Assembly: GCA_964370205.1 (NCBI GenBank)
Contig: CAYJIK010000051.1
Location: forward strand, 1 to 14,178
Length of the DNA stretch: 14,178 bases
From: DAMCAP01 sp964370205
GTDB lineage: Bacteria > Bacillota > Clostridia > Oscillospirales > Ruminococcaceae
Reading direction: 5' to 3'
Shown: positions 6,218-13,900 of the stretch, in pieces
How the letters are laid out: every line of letters begins with the position of its first letter
Position numbering within the stretch: position 1 is the stretch's first letter
Position numbers and translations under genes: made by a program
Notes under the pieces: generated by a model
Told to the model about the DNA's origin: nothing
Database searches by the model: none
The model's input: the letters and a program-made list of their open reading frames with translations, nothing else

Positions 6218-7843
6218 TTAGTACATGCCGCCGCCCATACCGGGGTTTGGCATCGGTGGTTCTTCCTTGGGCTCTTCGGACACTAGGCTCTCGGTGGTTA
6301 GCACCATGGATGCTACCGACGAAGCGTTCTGAAGTGCGGAGCGTGTAACCTTAGTCGGGTCGACAATGCCAGCCTCCATCATGTCCACATACGCTTCCTT
6401 GTATGCGTCAAAGCCGTAGCCCACTTTGCGTGAACGGCGGATCTTATCTATGATAACAGAACCTTCAAGTCCTGCGTTGTGCGATATCTGGCGCAGTGGC
6501 TCTTCAAGGGCACGCAATACTATGCGCACGCCTGTCTTCTCATCACCCTCTGCGGAGCTGATAAGCTTCTCTACCGCAGGGATAGCGTTCAGCATGGCTA
6601 TACCGCCACCTGCTACGATACCTTCTTCAACAGCCGCCTTGGTTGCGGACAGTGCGTCCTCGATGCGGAGTTTTTTCTCCTTCATCTCGGTTTCCGTTGC
6701 CGCACCGACCTTTATAACAGCCACACCGCCTGCAAGCTTTGCAAGACGCTCCTGTAGCTTCTCTGTGTCATACTCGGAGGTGGAATTCTCGATCTCGCCT
6801 CTTATCTGAGCTATTCTACCGGCAATCTCAGACTGTGCGCCCTGTCCGCCAACGACTATTGTGCTCTCCTTAAGCACCTTAATCTGTGTGGCACGACCAA
6901 GCTGTGCTACAGTGGTATCTCTCAGCTCAAGCCCAAGCTCATCAGAGATAAGCTCTCCGCCTGTCAGCGCTGCGATATCTTTCAGCATCTCTTTGCGACG
7001 GTCACCAAAGCCGGGCGCTTTAACAGCGACACAGACAAATGTACCTCTCAGCTTATTGAGTATCAGAGTTGTCAGCGCTTCGCCTTCAACGTCCTCAGCG
7101 ATTATAACAAGCTTCTTACCGGACTGTACTATCTGCTCAAGTAGTGGCAGAATGTCCTGTATAGCGGAGATTTTCTTGTCTGTGATTAGTATTAGCGCAT
7201 CATCTATAACCGCTTCCATCTTGTCAGGGTCGGTTACCATGTAGGGGGAGATGTAACCTCTGTCAAACTGCATACCCTCAACAACGTCCGCATATGTTTC
7301 CGCTGTCTTGGACTCCTCGACTGTGATAACGCCGTCAGCGCTAACCTTGTTCATAGCGTCAGCTATAAGTGTGCCGACAGAAGCGTCTCCACCCGAGATG
7401 GTCGCTACTCTTTCGATGTCCTCGTTACCGGAGATTTTCTTGGAGTTTTCAAGTATTGCGGCTACTGCTGCGTCAACCGCCTTCTGTATACCCTTCTTTA
7501 TCGCCATAGGGTTAGCGCCGGATGTTACATTCTTCATGCCCTCACGTACAAGAGCCTGCGCCAGTAGAGTTGCGGTGGTTGTACCGTCACCTGCTACGTC
7601 GTTGGTCTTGGTAGCTACTTCTTTTACAAGCTGTGCGCCCATGTTTTCAAAGGGGTCCTCAAGTTCGATTTCCTTCGCTATCGTAACGCCGTCGTTTGTG
7701 ATCAGTGGAGAGCCGAACTTTCTGTCCAGCACAACGTTGCGGCCTTTAGGGCCGAGTGTGATTTTAACGGTGTTCGCAAGCGAGTCGATACCTGCTTGTA
7801 GCTTCTTTCTCGCTTCTTCACCGTAGCATATTATTTTAGCCAT
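6218..7843 (-). CDS. groEL: 60-kDa chaperonin GroEL
   Basis: A 541-aa chaperonin subunit that forms the double-ring ATP-driven folding chamber with GroES. The family motifs are in place: ITLGPKGRNVVLD (residues 28-40), TNDGVT with D51, the nucleotide-binding NDVAGDGTTTATLLA with D86 (residues 81-95), the apical-domain segments, and EDALSATKAAVEEGIVAGGG near the C-terminus. The protein ends in the typical GMGGGMY-type tail. Length is normal and no motif is missing. The ATG at 7843 follows AAAGGAG at 7 nt. It is the second gene of the groES-groEL operon (34-nt gap) under the CIRCE element at 8287-8313, and ends just before a strong terminator. Confidence 0.98.
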   Translation of the reverse strand: MAKIICYGEEARKKLQAGIDSLANTVKITLGPKGRNVVLDRKFGSPLITNDGVTIAKEIELEDPFENMGAQLVKEVATKTNDVAGDGTTTATLLAQALVREGMKNVTSGANPMAIKKGIQKAVDAAVAAILENSKKISGNEDIERVATISGGDASVGTLIADAMNKVSADGVITVEESKTAETYADVVEGMQFDRGYISPYMVTDPDKMEAVIDDALILITDKKISAIQDILPLLEQIVQSGKKLVIIAEDVEGEALTTLILNKLRGTFVCVAVKAPGFGDRRKEMLKDIAALTGGELISDELGLELRDTTVAQLGRATQIKVLKESTIVVGGQGAQSEIAGRIAQIRGEIENSTSEYDTEKLQERLAKLAGGVAVIKVGAATETEMKEKKLRIEDALSATKAAVEEGIVAGGGIAMLNAIPAVEKLISSAEGDEKTGVRIVLRALEEPLRQISHNAGLEGSVIIDKIRRSRKVGYGFDAYKEAYVDMMEAGIVDPTKVTRSALQNASSVASMVLTTESLVSEEPKEEPPMPNPGMGGGMY

Positions 7844-7877
7844 TACATTTGCTCCTTTATACGTATATTAATGTGTC

Positions 7878-8162
7878 TTACTCGACTATCGCTAAAATGT
7901 CCGACTGGCGCAGTATGGTGTACTCCTCGCCGTCAATCTTGACCTCTGTGCCTGCATACTTGCTGATAAGCACCTTGTCCTCTTCTTTCAGGTACATGGT
8001 CACCTCTTTGCCGTCCACAACACCGCCCGGGCCAACCGCTACGACTATAGCTATCTGTGGCTTTTCCTTAGCGCCTGACGCTAGGATGATACCGCTCTTT
8101 GTGGTTTCTTCCGCTTCCGCCATCTTTATGACGACACGGTCTGCAAGTGGTTTGATTTTCAT
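7878..8162 (-). CDS. groES: 10-kDa co-chaperonin GroES
   Basis: A 94-aa lid subunit of the chaperonin. It starts MKIKPLADRVVIKMAEAEE and contains the mobile-loop segment TTKSGIILAS (residues 20-29), which contacts GroEL, followed by GPGGVVDGKE and the ending EYTILRQSDILAIVE typical of GroES. Length is normal. The ATG at 8162 has AAAGGA 8 nt upstream. It is the first gene of the operon, preceded by a leader of about 150 nt with a CIRCE operator at its 5' end, so it is expected to be repressed by HrcA and induced by heat or misfolded protein. Confidence 0.97.
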   Translation of the reverse strand: MKIKPLADRVVIKMAEAEETTKSGIILASGAKEKPQIAIVVAVGPGGVVDGKEVTMYLKEEDKVLISKYAGTEVKIDGEEYTILRQSDILAIVE

Positions 8163-8286
8163 GGTTTTCGTCCTTTCTTGTAGGGTTTTGACAGCACAAC
8201 ACCGCCAAACAAGCCCCTGAATTTTAATGTTAAGTGATTAGAAAACTTTTAAATCCGTTTGTCACACTGAAATACAACCGCCAATA

Positions 8287-8313
8287 TTGGCACTCGACAT
8301 ATTTAAGTGCTAG
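8287..8313 (-). promoter_or_regulatory. CIRCE element (HrcA operator) of groES-groEL, slightly degenerate
   Basis: TTGGCACTC (8287-8295), a 9-nt spacer, then AAGTGCTAG (8305-8313). The CIRCE consensus is TTAGCACTC-N9-GAGTGCTAA, so there is one mismatch in the left arm and two in the right, with spacing kept exactly. It lies at the predicted 5' end of the groES transcript, the normal position for HrcA repression. Confidence 0.88.
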
Positions 8314-8317
8314 ATAT

Positions 8318-8345
8318 ATTTTACATCATTATAGCGAAAAATCAA
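8318..8345 (-). promoter_or_regulatory. Promoter of groES-groEL
   Basis: On the minus strand TTGATT (8340-8345) and TAAAAT (8318-8323) are 16 bp apart, placing the transcript start at or inside the CIRCE element. A TATAAT hexamer (minus strand, near 8328-8333) overlaps the spacer but has no good -35 partner. Confidence 0.6.
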
Positions 8346-8393
8346 GACATAAATGCGGTTTTTTTGTAATTTAACAGTTATTTCATAAATGGT

Positions 8394-8493
8394 NNNNNNN
8401 NNNNNNNNNNNNNNNNNNNNNNNNNNNNNNNNNNNNNNNNNNNNNNNNNNNNNNNNNNNNNNNNNNNNNNNNNNNNNNNNNNNNNNNNNNNNN
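8394..8493. other. Assembly gap, 100 N
   Basis: Exactly 100 N, the usual placeholder for a scaffold gap of unknown length. It removes the 3' end of the membrane-protein gene at 8494-9256. The short frame left on the far side (8378-8393) cannot be joined to it reliably. Confidence 0.97.
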
Positions 8494-9256
8494 ACCTATA
8501 CCGAATGGTATCACGCTCATAACTGTGAAACAGCCAATCGACATTGTATGTTCTAAGGTGAAACTCGCCGTTATTATCTCGGTATTTCAGTGTCACGCCA
8601 CGGGTGAGATTGTATGTGTCCCCCATAGCTTCCATCACTATAGTAGCTATTTTAGCCGGCATCTTCTCACTTTCCGATAGTGTTAAGTTATCCGAACTTA
8701 TAAAAAGCCCCATGTTGAAGTTAGATATACGCTCCTCGCCGCTGTCAAGTTTGAAGGTGCTTGAAATGTAATCGCTACCGATATGGAGCAAATTTGCCGG
8801 TAGCACAGGGACGACATTTTCTGTAAACATATTTCTGATGTCATTTTCAAGTTGGGTTAGCTTTTCACTGTCGGGGATTGTATCGGTTTGGAGGCGGTAA
8901 AACAGAGGGCTTTGGTCATTTTCTGCTTTTTCACATACGTATACCGCCGATGGAAAAGTGTAGTACACTCGGAATATGTCGTGGTCGGTATATTTTTCCA
9001 CACGCTTTAGCACATAGTCATCCCCCCAAAAAGGAATGTACCCCATGACTTTTACAGTGAATATCAAAGTGCCAACGAGTGTTAATGCGGTAAAAACAGC
9101 TACCCCTTTTTTCTTGAAGCCGAAAAAATATCTGCCAATCTTGAGTCCGATGAACTCTGATGTCGGTGTCACTGCAGCGGCGTTGTAAGTGTGTGACTTC
9201 ACCCACGGCACTAATATTAGTGATATGATTACCAGTTTAACTAAGAAGTCTATCAT
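8494..9256 (-). CDS. Membrane-anchored protein of unknown function, 3' end lost in gap
   Basis: At least 254 residues; not recognised. There are two hydrophobic segments near the N-terminus, residues about 3-18 (FLVKLVIISLILVPWV) and 51-70 (GVAVFTALTLVGTLIFTVKV), joined by a stretch ending in a basic patch (FGFKKK). The remaining 180 or so residues (PFWGDDYVLKRVEKYTDHDIFRVYYTFPSAVYVCEKAEN and beyond) are soluble and mixed alpha/beta in character, probably outside the membrane. The ATG at 9256 has AAGGAGC 7 nt upstream. It is the last visible gene of a minus-strand cluster with 9291-9698 and the split gene at 9783-10121 (34-nt gap to the former). A stop codon at 8378 lies beyond the gap and may or may not end this gene. 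Confidence 0.75.
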
Positions 9257-9290
9257 GTTATCAGCTCCTTAGAGGTGTTTCAGGTCAATG

Positions 9291-9698
9291 TCACGCCAAA
9301 AAGTTTAGGTAGATGTATACACATGGGAATATTACCGTTAAAAGCGAAAAGGTCACAAACCATAGCTTGTTTCCGAATACGAGCTTGCCGTGCGCTCTGT
9401 CGTCGATGAAAAGGTCGGTGGGGACTGTTTTGTAGCGTTTTCTTGAATAGATGGCCATACCAATATTCGCTAGGGTAGCTATAACAATATATCCGCCCCA
9501 CGCAAGCGGTACAGCCCACTCTGCCACTTCTCCAAAAATGCGTGTGGCTATCATCGGTAAGGCTACCACTAATGCAAACCATATCAGCAGTGCTCTCATG
9601 GCGCTATTTTGGAATTTATGGTACCTTTCAAAATCGGTCACTTTGGGAACACCGTCTTTGTCAAAAAAGATGTGATTGCTAAAAAGTTTAAATAACAT
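9291..9698 (-). CDS. Small multi-pass membrane protein, unknown function
   Basis: A 135-aa protein with three hydrophobic segments: residues about 34-52 (LLIWFALVVALPMIATRIF), 62-82 (AVPLAWGGYIVIATLANIGMA) and 112-133 (LWFVTFSLLTVIFPCVYIYLNF). A cytosolic-looking N-terminus (MLFKLFSNHIFFDKDGVPKV) and a charged loop (YSRKRYKTVPTDLFIDDRAHGK) complete it. I do not recognise the family. The frame is open to an ATG at 9737, but GGAGGGAATCGT sits directly before the ATG at 9698, so I choose 9698. It lies between two other membrane-protein genes in the same direction, and a joint role in one membrane complex is plausible but unproven. Confidence 0.8.
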   Translation of the reverse strand: MLFKLFSNHIFFDKDGVPKVTDFERYHKFQNSAMRALLIWFALVVALPMIATRIFGEVAEWAVPLAWGGYIVIATLANIGMAIYSRKRYKTVPTDLFIDDRAHGKLVFGNKLWFVTFSLLTVIFPCVYIYLNFLA

Positions 9699-9782
9699 AC
9701 GATTCCCTCCAAAAATTATAAAAAGTATAGTGGTCACGAACGGAAAACTGTGGCTAACAAAAGGATAGGGCGCTACAAAGTT

Positions 9783-10121
9783 TTAATGAAACACATTCAA
9801 ATAGAGAACCACCCCAACCAAAAGCATAAAAAACATCGCTACCCCGATCATGAATTTATATTCTCGTATTTTCGCTTGGTAATACCAGATATTAGAAAAG
9901 TACTCGGGTGGTAGAGTTTTAATTCTTCGCCGACAGTGTCTGATAGCATAAAGCAAAATGCAAAAAGAGCAGAGTGCACTAATCACATACATCGTAACGC
10001 TTTCAGGCTAGCGGATAAAGTTCCCCAAAAGCATCGCAACCAAATGGCTTGTGAGCACAGTACGCGCATCGCTCCGATATAATTCTTCAAGTTTCGGGTC
10101 GTCTGATGGGTGTCTCGGCAT
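9783..10121 (-). pseudogene. Small membrane-protein gene split by an in-frame amber codon
   Basis: From the ATG at 10121, with a near-perfect AAAAGGAGG 7 nt upstream, a 37-residue frame (MPRHPSDDPKLEELYRSDAR...LLGNFIR) ends at TAG (10008-10010). The same frame then stays open through PESVT and a further 69 residues (from MYVISALCSF to LYLNVFH) to 9783, holding two clear membrane segments (residues about 2-17 and 47-66 of that part). The second part has no good ribosome binding site for its ATG at 9992. Together they would make a protein of about 112 residues. The simplest reading is one gene interrupted by a nonsense mutation or a base error; two separate genes (10008-10121 and 9783-9992) or stop-codon readthrough are alternatives. 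Not a recognised family. Confidence 0.65.
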
Positions 10122-10160
10122 GGTAGAGCCTCCTTTTGGTTGTGGGGCTTGGTTGTATGT

Positions 10161-10169
10161 ATTATAGCA
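10161..10169 (-). promoter_or_regulatory. Extended -10 promoter of the membrane-protein cluster
   Basis: On the minus strand TGCTATAAT (10161-10169) is a perfect extended -10. No good -35 box is found 16-18 bp upstream, which extended -10 promoters tolerate. It lies about 40 bp ahead of the ATG at 10121. Confidence 0.6.
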
Positions 10170-10199
10170 TATTTTTAGCCAAAAAGATATGTGTGTTTT

Positions 10200-10645
10200 A
10201 GATGAAATTTGGTGGTTTTTTTGTGGAGGGTGGTGTGGGGAGTGGTAGGTGGACGTGGGAGGGAGGGGGCGAAGCCCCGGGCGGCGTAAGCCGCCCTGCG
10301 GAGCGGTGGGACGGCGCTGTGCGCCGTGCCGGCGCTGCGCACACCGCCCCCCACCTGAGGGGGGGGGTGGGCCCCCCCCGGGCCCGCGTGCGCCACGAAA
10401 GTTGCCCCCGCCCCCGGNNNNNNNNNNCGCCGCGCGGCGGCGGGGGGGGCGGGCGGGGTGCGCGGGGCGGGCGCGCCGCACACTTCGCCGCCGCTCTGGG
10501 GGGGCTGCGCCCCCGACCGTCCGTGCTACGCCATCTAAAGTCCCAGCCGCAGAGGTTCATGCCCGGCAAGGTTTTCGCCATCTGTACCGCTGTGGAGCGT
10601 GGGCAAGGGTTGGACTCCGTAGGGGCGGATATTATCCGCCCGAAC
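10200..10645. repeat. GC-rich, hairpin-packed intergenic island (contains 10-N gap)
   Basis: No credible gene lies here; open frames in it are low-complexity G/P/R/A artefacts on both strands. From about 10255 to 10516 the sequence is extremely G/C-rich, unlike its neighbours, and holds successive tight hairpins: 10266-10278 (5-bp stem, GAA loop), 10279-10296 (7-bp stem, GTAA loop), 10311-10327 (7-bp stem, TGT loop) and 10500-10514 (6-bp stem, TGC loop). N at 10418-10427 mark an assembly problem. At 10623-10641 an 8-bp hairpin with loop ATT (GGGCGGAT/ATCCGCCC) resembles a dispersed motif I recall from gut Clostridia. It is probably a compound of interspersed repeats. Confidence 0.65.
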
Positions 10646-10820
10646 CTCCCCATTCCACACACCCCACCTGTAGCAATCCACACAAGGACAACCATCTGAA
10701 TAACTACCCTCTGCATTTTGGCGTAAGAAAACCCTTGCCCTGCAAATTTTTATTCTTTTGTGAATTCCGCCTTTAATGTAACAGCTCCACACCGCCACTC
10801 CCCACAATATATCCACCCCC
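10646..10820. other. Intergenic, nothing recognised
   Basis: C- and A-rich plus strand between the GC-rich island and the methyltransferase promoter. I see no ORF with a ribosome binding site, no strong hairpin and no RNA gene. Confidence 0.5.
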
Positions 10821-10849
10821 TTGTAATCCCACCCCCAAAATGCTACAAT
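10821..10849 (+). promoter_or_regulatory. SigA-type promoter for the methyltransferase gene
   Basis: TTGTAA (10821-10826) and TACAAT (10844-10849) are 17 bp apart, with TG at 10841-10842 forming an extended -10. The transcript would start near 10856, giving a leader of about 22 nt. Confidence 0.78.
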
Positions 10850-10877
10850 AACAGTACCAAAATTAAGGAATGATATC

Positions 10878-11915
10878 ATGAATAACAAAGACATCACACG
10901 CTACTACCTTCTAATAAATCCCGGGCACAGCCGAGTGTACTACAGCCAAGCGGCGGAGCTTGCACTGGCTGAACTGTCAGTGGCTATACCTCGGCTCAGC
11001 GCCAACTGTTCACAGGGAGAAATCAGCGAGCAGGGCGGTATACCTTATATATCGTTCACCGCCGACACTCCCCTGTCCACCTCCGACCTCCGTCTGATTT
11101 CGGAACTTTCCTTTGTGTTCAGCTTGTTTACCGCCGTGGAATTCGAGGGCAATACCGCACTTATCCCCGTGCACAAGACAAACGCCCCTTTACTGCCGTA
11201 CAGCTTGTCCGAACTTCAGCGGTACACAGGCAAGACAAACGAACTTATGACCCGAATGATGGTGAACATGGCGAGGATGTACTCGGGTGTAAAGGACGGT
11301 GACACCGTAAAACTGCTTGACCCTGTTGCAGGGCGTGGGACAACACTGTTCGAGGGGCTTATACTCGGCTGTGACGTCTACGGCATAGAAGTAGCGGACA
11401 ACGCCGTCCACGACACCGTGACCTACCTAAAAAAGTTCCTCACCACCGAACGTGTCAAACACAGCTCCAAACAGCGCAAATTAAGCGGACAAAACAAAAG
11501 CTTTACCGCCAAAATACACACCTTCAACATAAAGCAGGGGGACACCGAACGCACATTTGAGATGGTATCGGGAGATACACTAAACGCCCTTTCCTACTAC
11601 AAGAAAGGCAGTTTTGACGTCATCGCAGGCGACCTGCCCTATGGCGTTCAGCACGGCGTAGTAAGTCGCAGTCAAAAAGGCGGTAGCATCACAAGAAACC
11701 CCGAGCAATTATTAGAAGCAGCGTTACCTGTCTGGGCGGCACTACTCGCTAAAGGCGGCTGTCTGGCACTCTCCTTTAACAACTTGATACTCCCGACAGA
11801 AAAGGTAAAACAGTTAGCCATATCCGCAGGGCTGTCACTGCCCGAGCAAGAGGTGAACCTCACCCACCGAGTGGACAGCTCCATAGTCAGAGACATAGTT
11901 TTCTTCATCAAGTAG
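10878..11915 (+). CDS. Trm11/UPF0020-like SAM-dependent methyltransferase
   Basis: A 345-aa Rossmann-fold methyltransferase. Residues 119-133 (GKTNELMTRMMVNMA) lead into motif I, LLDPVAGRGTT (residues 146-156), with the acidic residue of motif II at E171 (YGIEV) and the catalytic N-methylase motif as DLPYG (residues 252-256, after FDVIAG). This order and the DLPYG form are typical of Trm11/RlmL-type RNA guanine-N2 methyltransferases rather than DNA methylases, so a tRNA or rRNA target is likely. The N-terminal 110 residues, starting YYLLINPGHSRVYY, are in the position of the THUMP-like RNA-binding part but are not clearly recognisable. A basic insertion (KHSSKQRKLSGQNKSF) sits at about 194-209. 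The ATG at 10878 has AAGGAA 7 nt upstream. It is a single-gene unit with its own promoter and a shared terminator. The exact modified base is unknown. Confidence 0.78.
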   Translation: MNNKDITRYYLLINPGHSRVYYSQAAELALAELSVAIPRLSANCSQGEISEQGGIPYISFTADTPLSTSDLRLISELSFVFSLFTAVEFEGNTALIPVHKTNAPLLPYSLSELQRYTGKTNELMTRMMVNMARMYSGVKDGDTVKLLDPVAGRGTTLFEGLILGCDVYGIEVADNAVHDTVTYLKKFLTTERVKHSSKQRKLSGQNKSFTAKIHTFNIKQGDTERTFEMVSGDTLNALSYYKKGSFDVIAGDLPYGVQHGVVSRSQKGGSITRNPEQLLEAALPVWAALLAKGGCLALSFNNLILPTEKVKQLAISAGLSLPEQEVNLTHRVDSSIVRDIVFFIK

Positions 11916-11935
11916 CACTACACCTCAAAATGCAA

Positions 11936-11977
11936 AAAGCAGACCTTACCACTTGAGTAAGGTCTGCTTTACTTTTG
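11936..11977 (+). terminator. Bidirectional intrinsic terminator between methyltransferase and pepF
   Basis: A perfect 14-bp stem (11936-11949 with 11957-11970) with a 7-nt loop. It is followed by TTTACTTTTG on the plus strand and has an A-run on the left that gives a T-run on the minus strand. It can serve both convergent genes. Confidence 0.88.
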
Positions 11978-12004
11978 TCACATTAAAACTTAAGGACCGC
12001 TAGT

Positions 12005-13759
12005 CTATTTACTTGTAAGCGCAATAAACTCATCAATATAACCGCTCACTATCTCGAGTGAATCGTTCCAGAATTCCTGCTTTGTGATGTCGATATTCGC
12101 CATCTTAGCCACATCTTCACAGCTTGAAGTAACAGTAGCATTAAGCAGTTTATCATAGTTTGCAACGAAGCTTGCCTCGTCTTTTTTGTACTGCGCATAC
12201 AATCCCTTAGAGAACAGCGCCCCGAAGGCATAAGGGAAGTTATAGAAGTTAAGCCCTGCACTGTAATAGTGTCCCTTATTAACCCACATATACTTATGCA
12301 GTAAATTGTTATCAAGACCTGTGCCGTACGCCTTCTTCTGTGCTCTAAGCATTATGTCGCACAGCTCGTCGCTCAGCATAAACTCCGCTTTACGGCGATC
12401 CACAACTTCGCTCTCAAACAGGTAGCGTGAATATATATCGCATATCACCTGCGTCAAATCCTGTAGCGCCTTTTCTATCAAACCCGCCTTAGCGTCATCC
12501 GACTTAGCGTCAGCAATCGCCGCATTCATTATGATTGTTTCATTAAACGTTGAGGCGGTTTCCGCTACCGGCATTGTGTATCTGGTGTTTAGTATGGACA
12601 TATCCTCGATGCACTTGCCATGGTAGGCGTGCCCCAGCTCATGCGCAAGCGTCACAACGTCGCTCAGCGTGCCACCGTAATTCATCAGTATGCGGCTTTG
12701 CTTTAAGTATGGTATATTTCCACAGAAAGCTCCGCCCACTTTACCTGCTCTGGGGTAGAAGTCTATCCAGCGCTCGTCATACGCCTGTGCTACAAGGTTT
12801 GCAAGAGGCGCTGAGAAGGTACTGAAGTTCTTCATCAGATGGTCCTTCGCTTCCTCGATGGTGAACTCGGAGGAATCGTCAGACCCTACACGTGTGTACA
12901 TCTCATAAAACGGCAGACCATCTTTATAACCCAGAATGTTTGCTTTATGTCTCAGATATTCATGAAACTTCGGTAGATACTTTTCTATAGCAGACAACAT
13001 CGCCTGCAGTGTTTCAGCGCTTAGTCTCGAGCCTTTCAGCGTCATGTCAAGGACAGACTCGTAGCCTCTCATCTGCGCTACGGTGTTGGACTGGCCTTTG
13101 ATGCTGTTGAGGGCAAAGGCGGAGGAGTCCTTTATTTTTTCATAGGCGGCAAGTTCTGCTTCGTATGCTGCTTTTCGCACCTCGGGGTCACTGCTGTACG
13201 CTAGGTTTCTCACCTGTGGTAGCGTCAGCACTTCGCCGTTGTAGTCAACCTTTACTGTTGAGGTCAAGTAACTTTGCAGGCTACCCCATGCAGATGCTGC
13301 ATTGATGTTTAGCTTGCTCATGGCGTCCTCGACATCGTCGCTGAGCATGTATACACTGCTGTCCTTTATCTCGCTGAGCATAAAGTAATGCTCCTTTATA
13401 AGTGCGCTCTCTGCCGCAAAGCTGTCAAGGTCTATGTTTGCCAGAAGTTTTTTCGCCACGCTCATGCTCTTTGCGGAGGTAGAAGTAATAGCCCCTATTT
13501 TGGTTCTGTACCCTATCGTTACAGTGTCCGACGTGTTTGTGCTGCCGTTAAACGATATAAACCTCTCCAGTTTACCGCTGGACAGCGTGTACTCTCCCAA
13601 AAGTTTCAGCAGTTCCTCGCAGGTGGATACAGTCAGCTCGGTGTGAGTGGCTGTGAAGTTATTCAGCTTTTCAATAACGCCGGGTAGTGCTTCGAAATCG
13701 CTGAGGAACTCCTTACTTTCATATCCTGTGTAAAGTGCGTCCAAATTCCATGTTGACAT
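12005..13759 (-). CDS. pepF: Oligoendopeptidase F (M3B zinc metallopeptidase)
   Basis: A 584-aa cytoplasmic peptidase that cleaves short peptides internally. The zinc site is HELGHAYHG: H373 and H377 bind zinc and E374 is catalytic. The third ligand is expected in AETASTFNE (E400 or, more likely by comparison with thimet oligopeptidase, E407). The helical N-terminal half with ALNSIKGQSNTVAQMRGYESVLD (from about residue 216) and the C-terminal YNFPYAFGALFSKGLYAQY are PepF signatures. Length and architecture are normal, with no signal peptide. The ATG at 13759 follows AGAGGGG at about 7 nt. A consensus promoter lies about 115 bp upstream. Together with the M14 gene earlier in the window it suggests active intracellular peptide recycling, though the two are not linked in one operon. 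Confidence 0.95.
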   Translation of the reverse strand: MSTWNLDALYTGYESKEFLSDFEALPGVIEKLNNFTATHTELTVSTCEELLKLLGEYTLSSGKLERFISFNGSTNTSDTVTIGYRTKIGAITSTSAKSMSVAKKLLANIDLDSFAAESALIKEHYFMLSEIKDSSVYMLSDDVEDAMSKLNINAASAWGSLQSYLTSTVKVDYNGEVLTLPQVRNLAYSSDPEVRKAAYEAELAAYEKIKDSSAFALNSIKGQSNTVAQMRGYESVLDMTLKGSRLSAETLQAMLSAIEKYLPKFHEYLRHKANILGYKDGLPFYEMYTRVGSDDSSEFTIEEAKDHLMKNFSTFSAPLANLVAQAYDERWIDFYPRAGKVGGAFCGNIPYLKQSRILMNYGGTLSDVVTLAHELGHAYHGKCIEDMSILNTRYTMPVAETASTFNETIIMNAAIADAKSDDAKAGLIEKALQDLTQVICDIYSRYLFESEVVDRRKAEFMLSDELCDIMLRAQKKAYGTGLDNNLLHKYMWVNKGHYYSAGLNFYNFPYAFGALFSKGLYAQYKKDEASFVANYDKLLNATVTSSCEDVAKMANIDITKQEFWNDSLEIVSGYIDEFIALTSK

Positions 13760-13871
13760 CGTGTGTCCCCTCTCCTTTAATTTTCAGTACATATAATGGT
13801 ACATCTACGCTAAAGTACTCACAGTTTGGGTGCCTTGCACAACCAATCGCCCCTAGCGTAAATACTATTAT

Positions 13872-13900
13872 ATTGTATCATCGCCCAGGAGGGTTGTCAA
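13872..13900 (-). promoter_or_regulatory. SigA-type promoter for pepF
   Basis: On the minus strand a perfect TTGACA (13895-13900) and TACAAT (13872-13877) are 17 bp apart. The start near 13865 leaves a leader of roughly 105 nt before the ATG, longer than for other genes here. A TATAAT just downstream (minus strand, near 13867-13872) is too far from the -35 box. Confidence 0.82.

Noticed and set aside
6426..7826. Several plus-strand open frames within groEL
   Set aside because: They are antisense shadows, rich in serine, of a well-conserved groEL gene.
8378..8393. Residues after the 100-N gap as the true C-terminus of the membrane protein
   Set aside because: A 100-N gap has unknown real length, so frame continuity across it is meaningless.
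10008..10716. Long open frames on both strands through the GC-rich island
   Set aside because: They are low-complexity G/P/R/A translations in a non-coding hairpin-rich stretch and run across unknown bases; only the last 37 codons from ATG 10121 have a ribosome binding site.
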